In this document: piece after piece, positions 60,379 to 64,000 of the stretch
Layout of the letters: each line of letters starts with the position of its first letter
Position numbering within the stretch: the stretch's first letter is position 1
Assembly: GCF_045062745.1 (NCBI RefSeq)
Contig: NZ_JBJGED010000039.1
Location: forward strand, 1-64,000
Reading direction: 5' to 3'
DNA from: Paenibacillus_AA sp045062745
GTDB lineage: Bacteria; Bacillota; Bacilli; Paenibacillales; NBRC-103111
Length of the DNA stretch: 64,000 nt
Made by a program: the position numbers and the translations under genes
Notes under the pieces: generated by a model
The model's input: the letters and a program-made list of their open reading frames with translations, nothing else
What the model was told of the DNA's origin: nothing
Database searches by the model: none

Positions 60379-61141
60379 ATAGCATCATGCCGCCGGAAGC
60401 TTCGATCCGCTGAGCGTTCACCCAGCCGAGCTCGTCCGTACATAGCGCGGCGACAACGCCGCCGATATCGTCCGGTTGACCGGGCCGGCCCAATGCCGTG
60501 ACGGAGCCGATATGAGCTTGGAGGGCCGGGGTGGCTTTCAGCCGGCCTCCGCCGAAGTCGGTCGCGATCGCCCCGGGAGCGACGACGTTGACCCGGATCC
60601 CTCTTGGTCCCAGTTCCTTAGCCATATATTTCGTCAACACCTCGATGGCGCCCTTCATCGCCGCATAAGCGCTGGAGCCTTCGAAGGAGAAGCGGGTCAA
60701 TCCCGTAGAAAGATTCACAATCCCGCCGTTGTCGGCCAGTAGCGGCAAACATTTTTGCGTCAGGAAGTAAACTCCCTTGAAATGAACGTTCATCAAGCTG
60801 TCGAACTGCTCTTCCGTTGTAGACGCGAACGGGGCATTGATGCCGAAACCGGCGTTATTGATGAGATAATCGAACGTGTCCCGGTTCCATGTTTGCTTGA
60901 GCACATCCGACAACCGCGCCAGGAAGGCATCGAATGAAGCTGTGTCGCCGGCATCCAGCTGCATGGCTGCTGCTTTTCGCCCCTGGCTCTCCAGGTCGGC
61001 TACAACCGCATCCGCTTGCTCCTTTTCCTTGCGATACGTGAGAATGACGTCGATTCCTTTGCGGGCGAGCGCCAGCGCAGTATTGTGACCAAGGCCTCGG
61101 CTTCCGCCCGTGACCAGTGCGATTTTGGCAGATGTAGTCAT
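60377..61141 (-). CDS. short-chain dehydrogenase/reductase
   Basis: 254 residues. Cofactor motif TGGSRGLGHNTA, NNAG (LINNAGFG), catalytic Ser in NLSTGLTRFSFEGS and YAAMKGA (Tyr-x3-Lys). An acidic residue after the second strand is lacking and YRKEKEQ follows, suggesting NADPH preference. Divergent from a MerR regulator, whose probable operator lies in the SDR promoter. Substrate unknown. Confidence 0.92.
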   Translation of the reverse strand: MTTSAKIALVTGGSRGLGHNTALALARKGIDVILTYRKEKEQADAVVADLESQGRKAAAMQLDAGDTASFDAFLARLSDVLKQTWNRDTFDYLINNAGFGINAPFASTTEEQFDSLMNVHFKGVYFLTQKCLPLLADNGGIVNLSTGLTRFSFEGSSAYAAMKGAIEVLTKYMAKELGPRGIRVNVVAPGAIATDFGGGRLKATPALQAHIGSVTALGRPGQPDDIGGVVAALCTDELGWVNAQRIEASGGMML

Positions 61142-61206
61142 GATTGATAGTCTCCTTCGTCCTCTGGATTGACCACTTGATCATTCCCGTGTCGTGGTCT
61201 ATAGTG

Positions 61207-61237
61207 AGACTAACACTTCGAGTTAACTCTAAGTCAA
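61207..61237 (-). promoter_or_regulatory. MerR-type operator-promoter of the SDR gene
   Basis: A 20-bp palindrome ACTTCGAGTTAACTCTAAGT (61215-61234) with one unmatched pair lies between -35 TTGACT (61237-61232) and -10 TAGTCT (61212-61207) on the minus strand. The spacer is 19 bp, the lengthened spacing that MerR-family activators correct. Confidence 0.75.
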
Positions 61238-61256
61238 GCGAAAGGAGAAAATTGCC

Positions 61257-61679
61257 GTGAACTATACGATTCATGACATCGCCCGGAAGTTCGGCTTGTC
61301 CGCCCATACGATTCGCTATTACGACAAAGAAGGGCTTTTTCCGTTTATCGGCCGGAACAGCTCCGGCAACCGGGTGTTCACGGAGGCGGATCTGGAGTGG
61401 GTCGCGCTCATCTGCTGTCTGAAGGATACGGGTATGCCGATCAAGGAAATGAAGCGATATGTAGATTGGTGCACAAAAGGCCGTGAAACGATCGAAGCCC
61501 GCAAAGGGATGCTGAGCGCGCATCGTCAAGCGGTACTGCGGCAAGTCGAGGACTTGAACCGTAATTTGGACATTCTCGATGCCAAAATCGCTTTATACAA
61601 CAGCCCGGATGCTGCCGACATCTTGGAAGAAAGATTGTCCGCGAAAAAAGCGGCCGCGCAGCAGTCAACTTTAACATAA
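61257..61679 (+). CDS. MerR-family regulator of the SDR gene
   Basis: 140 residues from GTG at 61257, after AAAGGAG. Winged helix (IHDIARKFGLSAHTIRYYDKEGLFPF), dimerisation coiled coil (about 80-120), no Cys cluster for metals. Resembles the AdhR/YhdM-like group, which responds to aldehydes or other electrophiles and controls an adjacent oxidoreductase. Confidence 0.9.
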   Translation: MNYTIHDIARKFGLSAHTIRYYDKEGLFPFIGRNSSGNRVFTEADLEWVALICCLKDTGMPIKEMKRYVDWCTKGRETIEARKGMLSAHRQAVLRQVEDLNRNLDILDAKIALYNSPDAADILEERLSAKKAAAQQSTLT

Positions 61680-61749
61680 CCAGATGCCAACTTTATTAAA
61701 CAAAGACGCGGATTCGGCGTTCCGTTTGGTGACAGATTGAGGTGCACTT

Positions 61750-63525
61750 ATGATCAAGCTATTCTCTTATCTTCGTCCGCACTGGTTGGCGACCTTGTTG
61801 GCGCCGCTCCTCATGCTGCTCGAGGTGTGTATGGACCTGCTGCAGCCGATTCTGATGGCGAGCATCATCGATAAGGGCGTCCTGGCAAGCGATTTCGCTT
61901 TTATCCGCGACACGGGTCTTCTTATGCTGGGGGCGGCTTTGATCGGCCTCGCCGGCGGCGTGGGGTGTACGGTCTTCTCCTCGATCGCCTCGATGCGATT
62001 CGGGGCCGACCTGCGCCAGGACTTGTTCCGGAAGGTGCAGACATTCTCGTTCCGCAACCTGGACGAGCTGAAGACCGGTTCGCTCATCACCCGGCTCACG
62101 GGCGATATCGTCCAGCTGCAGACGATGGTGCAGATGCTGCTGCGCATCTTCGTCCGTTCCCCGCTGCTCGCGATCGGCAGCATCGTGATGGCGGTCATCC
62201 TCAGCCCGAAGCTCGCCGCCATTCTGGCGATTGCCGTCCCGCTCCTGTTCGCCGTCATGTTCCTCCTCATCCGCAAGACGCTTCCGCTGTTCTCCACCGT
62301 CCAGATGAGGATGGATAGGGTGAACACGGTGCTGCAGGAGAACTTCTCCGGCATTCGGGTGGCCAAGGCGTTCGTGCGCCAAACGTATGAGAACGACCGC
62401 TTCGGCCGCGCCAATGCGGATTATACGGACGTTGCCATCAAGGCGCAGCGGCTAGTCGCCGTGAACATGCCGATCTTGACGATGATCCTGAATGTATGTA
62501 TCGTCACGGTTCTTCTCCTCGGAGGGAGGCAGGCGATCGACGGCTCGTTCGATGTGGGCCGGCTGGTCGCGTTCATCAACTACGTGACGCAGGTGCTGTT
62601 CTCGGTCTCTTCCGTTGCGATGATGCTCGTGCGGATCTCCAGTGCCAAAGTATCGGCGGACCGTATCCAAGAAGTGATGGCGACCGAGCCGGACATTGTT
62701 AGTGCGGCGGGTCCGGAGCTGGTTGGCGGGCCAGTGGCCGCAGGGGAATGGACGGGTGAAGGAACGGGTGAAGGGAAGGGCGAAGTCACGTTCGACCGGG
62801 TCACCTTCGCCTATGGACACGGAGACCAAGCCGTGCTGCGGGAATTGAGCTTCAGCGTTCGGCCGGGACAGAATGTGGCGATCATCGGCGCGACGGGCTC
62901 CGGCAAAACGTCGCTCGTCGGCCTTATTCCGCGCCTGTACGACGCCTCGCGAGGCCGCGTGCTGATCGACGGCCGCGATGTCCGCGACTATGAGCTGCAA
63001 GCGCTCCGCAGGCGGATCGGCATCGTGCTGCAGGAATCGATCCTGTTCACCGGATCGATCCGGGACAATATCCGCTTCGGCAAGCCGGAGGCGTCGGACG
63101 AAGAGGTGATCGCCGCTGCGCAAGCCGCGCAGGCGCATGAGTTCATCGCGGCGATGCCGGAGGGCTACGATACCCGGCTCGGGCAGCGGGGCATCAACTT
63201 GTCCGGCGGGCAGAAGCAGCGGATCTCGATCGCCCGGGCGCTCATCATGCAGCCCGACATCCTAATCCTCGACGACAGTACGAGCGCCATCGACATGGGG
63301 ACGGAGTCGCGCATTCAGGCTGCGCTGGCGCGGCTCATGCAGGGGCGCACGAGCTTCCTCGTCGCGCAGCGGATCTCTTCCGTCCTGGACGCCGACAAGA
63401 TTCTAGTGCTGGACGAGGGTCGGCTGGTGGCGGAGGGCACGCACTCGGAGCTGCTCGCTTCTTGTGAGCTGTATCAGGACATCTATCGATCCCAGCTCGG
63501 AAAGGAGGAACCCAGCTATGGCTAA
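61750..63525 (+). CDS. ABC exporter half-transporter (MdlA/YfiB-like)
   Basis: 591 residues. Six-helix exporter domain (about 1-310), a Gly/Glu-rich insert (about 325-345), then the ATPase domain: Walker A GATGSGKTS, signature NLSGGQKQR, Walker B LILDDSTSAID. The residue after the Walker B Asp is Asp rather than the catalytic Glu, which marks one half of asymmetric heterodimeric exporters. Its stop overlaps the start of the second half-transporter by 8 bp. Likely multidrug or lipid export. Confidence 0.9.
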   Translation: MIKLFSYLRPHWLATLLAPLLMLLEVCMDLLQPILMASIIDKGVLASDFAFIRDTGLLMLGAALIGLAGGVGCTVFSSIASMRFGADLRQDLFRKVQTFSFRNLDELKTGSLITRLTGDIVQLQTMVQMLLRIFVRSPLLAIGSIVMAVILSPKLAAILAIAVPLLFAVMFLLIRKTLPLFSTVQMRMDRVNTVLQENFSGIRVAKAFVRQTYENDRFGRANADYTDVAIKAQRLVAVNMPILTMILNVCIVTVLLLGGRQAIDGSFDVGRLVAFINYVTQVLFSVSSVAMMLVRISSAKVSADRIQEVMATEPDIVSAAGPELVGGPVAAGEWTGEGTGEGKGEVTFDRVTFAYGHGDQAVLRELSFSVRPGQNVAIIGATGSGKTSLVGLIPRLYDASRGRVLIDGRDVRDYELQALRRRIGIVLQESILFTGSIRDNIRFGKPEASDEEVIAAAQAAQAHEFIAAMPEGYDTRLGQRGINLSGGQKQRISIARALIMQPDILILDDSTSAIDMGTESRIQAALARLMQGRTSFLVAQRISSVLDADKILVLDEGRLVAEGTHSELLASCELYQDIYRSQLGKEEPSYG

Positions 63526-64000
63526 TGCGGCGCCATCCCAAAAGCCGGCTTCGGTCGAAGCGCTCGACCTGAGTATGCGCGGCGGCGGAGCCCGGGGCGG
63601 CATGCCGGTCCAGAAGGCGAAGCCGAAGAACACGATCCGGACGATCCGGCGCATTTGGGCTTACATTCGTGCTTACCGAAGCGGTCTGATCGCGGTGCTT
63701 ATGTCCACGACGATCACCACGCTGCTGTCGCTGGCGGCCCCTTATTTGCTGGGTCACGCCGTCGACGCATATATTATCCCCGGGAACTATGAAGGGCTGG
63801 TCGGCCTAGGTGCGTTGCTGCTCGCGGTCTATGCGGGGACCGCTCTGACGGCCTGGCTGCAGCAGCAGGTCATGGTTCGGGTGGCCCAGCAGTCGGTACA
63901 GGCGATGCGCCGGGACATCTTCGCCCGGCTGCAGCTGCTCCCGCTCCGGTTCTTCGACAGCAAGACGCACGGGGAGCTTATGAGCCGGACTACGAACGAC
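63518..64000 (+). CDS. ABC exporter second half-transporter (partial)
   Basis: Starts at ATG 63518, eight bases after AAAGGAGG located inside the preceding gene, and runs off the window end after 161 codons. A Gly/Arg-rich N-terminal extension of about 40 residues precedes the first exporter helices (LIAVLMSTTITTLLSLAAPYLLG) and the MRRDIFARLQLLPLRFFDSK segment typical of the exporter family. It should pair with the protein at 61750. Confidence 0.88.
   Translation, partial: MANAAPSQKPASVEALDLSMRGGGARGGMPVQKAKPKNTIRTIRRIWAYIRAYRSGLIAVLMSTTITTLLSLAAPYLLGHAVDAYIIPGNYEGLVGLGALLLAVYAGTALTAWLQQQVMVRVAQQSVQAMRRDIFARLQLLPLRFFDSKTHGELMSRTTND

Overview
The window is GC-rich chromosomal DNA from an endospore-forming Bacillota, most likely Paenibacillus, Cohnella or a close relative. 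The support is a spore-gene set (alpha/beta SASP, Sda, YtaF, CotB-, CotG- and CotH-like coat proteins), the polA-mutM-ytaF-coaE-nrdR order known from Bacillus, an Lpl/Ytc-type sugar importer preceded by a membrane-anchored AraC regulator, and strong AGGAGG ribosome sites. I saw no rRNA, tRNA, insertion sequence, prophage or CRISPR array.

Layout. 0.4-9.6 kb: AraC-type membrane regulator, a two-permease/one-lipoprotein ABC importer, and a sugar isomerase, Gfo/Idh dehydrogenase and GH29 alpha-L-fucosidase joined by ATGA overlaps, suggesting uptake and breakdown of a fucosylated glycan. 9.7-21.7 kb: phosphate locus phoR-phoP, a chemotaxis receptor on the opposite strand, pstS, pstCAB-phoU, and a c-di-GMP protein 17 bp behind phoU. 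Runs of TTTACA-like hexamers phased at 11 bp (Pho boxes) precede phoR, phoP, pstS and pstC. 21.6-28.9 kb: HAD phosphatase, polA, mutM, ytaF, coaE, a lytic transglycosylase, a SASP gene and nrdR. 29-32.4 kb: a G3E metallochaperone, a comA-like/comQ-like pair without comX or comP, and sda.

32.4-37.2 kb is a spore-surface region: on the minus strand cotB-like, a 46-residue membrane peptide, an ArsB-like permease and a protein with three LSm-like modules; on the plus strand a CotG-like repeat protein and the CotH kinase. 37.4-38.8 kb holds a compact peptide-signalling cassette: a seven-helix membrane protein without a kinase domain, AgrB, and a 40-residue AgrD-like pre-peptide with serine at the presumed ring position. 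A KinB-like sporulation kinase and a GH78 rhamnosidase follow.

43-64 kb is a mix of stress and accessory genes: htpG with a promoter plus CIRCE element, VOC, MarR-MOSC opposite a CDGSH protein with three GTTG-N6-CAAC sites, a TipA-like MerR regulator, hslO (Hsp33), a probable glycosidase-like protein, a drug-type ABC exporter with a TetR regulator and matching palindromes, HelD, a DGPF/ECF42 sigma pair, an AbrB-family permease, an arylamine N-acetyltransferase, an SDR/MerR divergent pair, and a heterodimeric ABC exporter cut by the window end.

Intergenic DNA holds several repeats: a nested inverted repeat and a tandem array at 12.4-12.95 kb, and at 43.1-43.4 kb a hairpin plus four quasi-palindromes with nearly the same spacing as the nested repeat.
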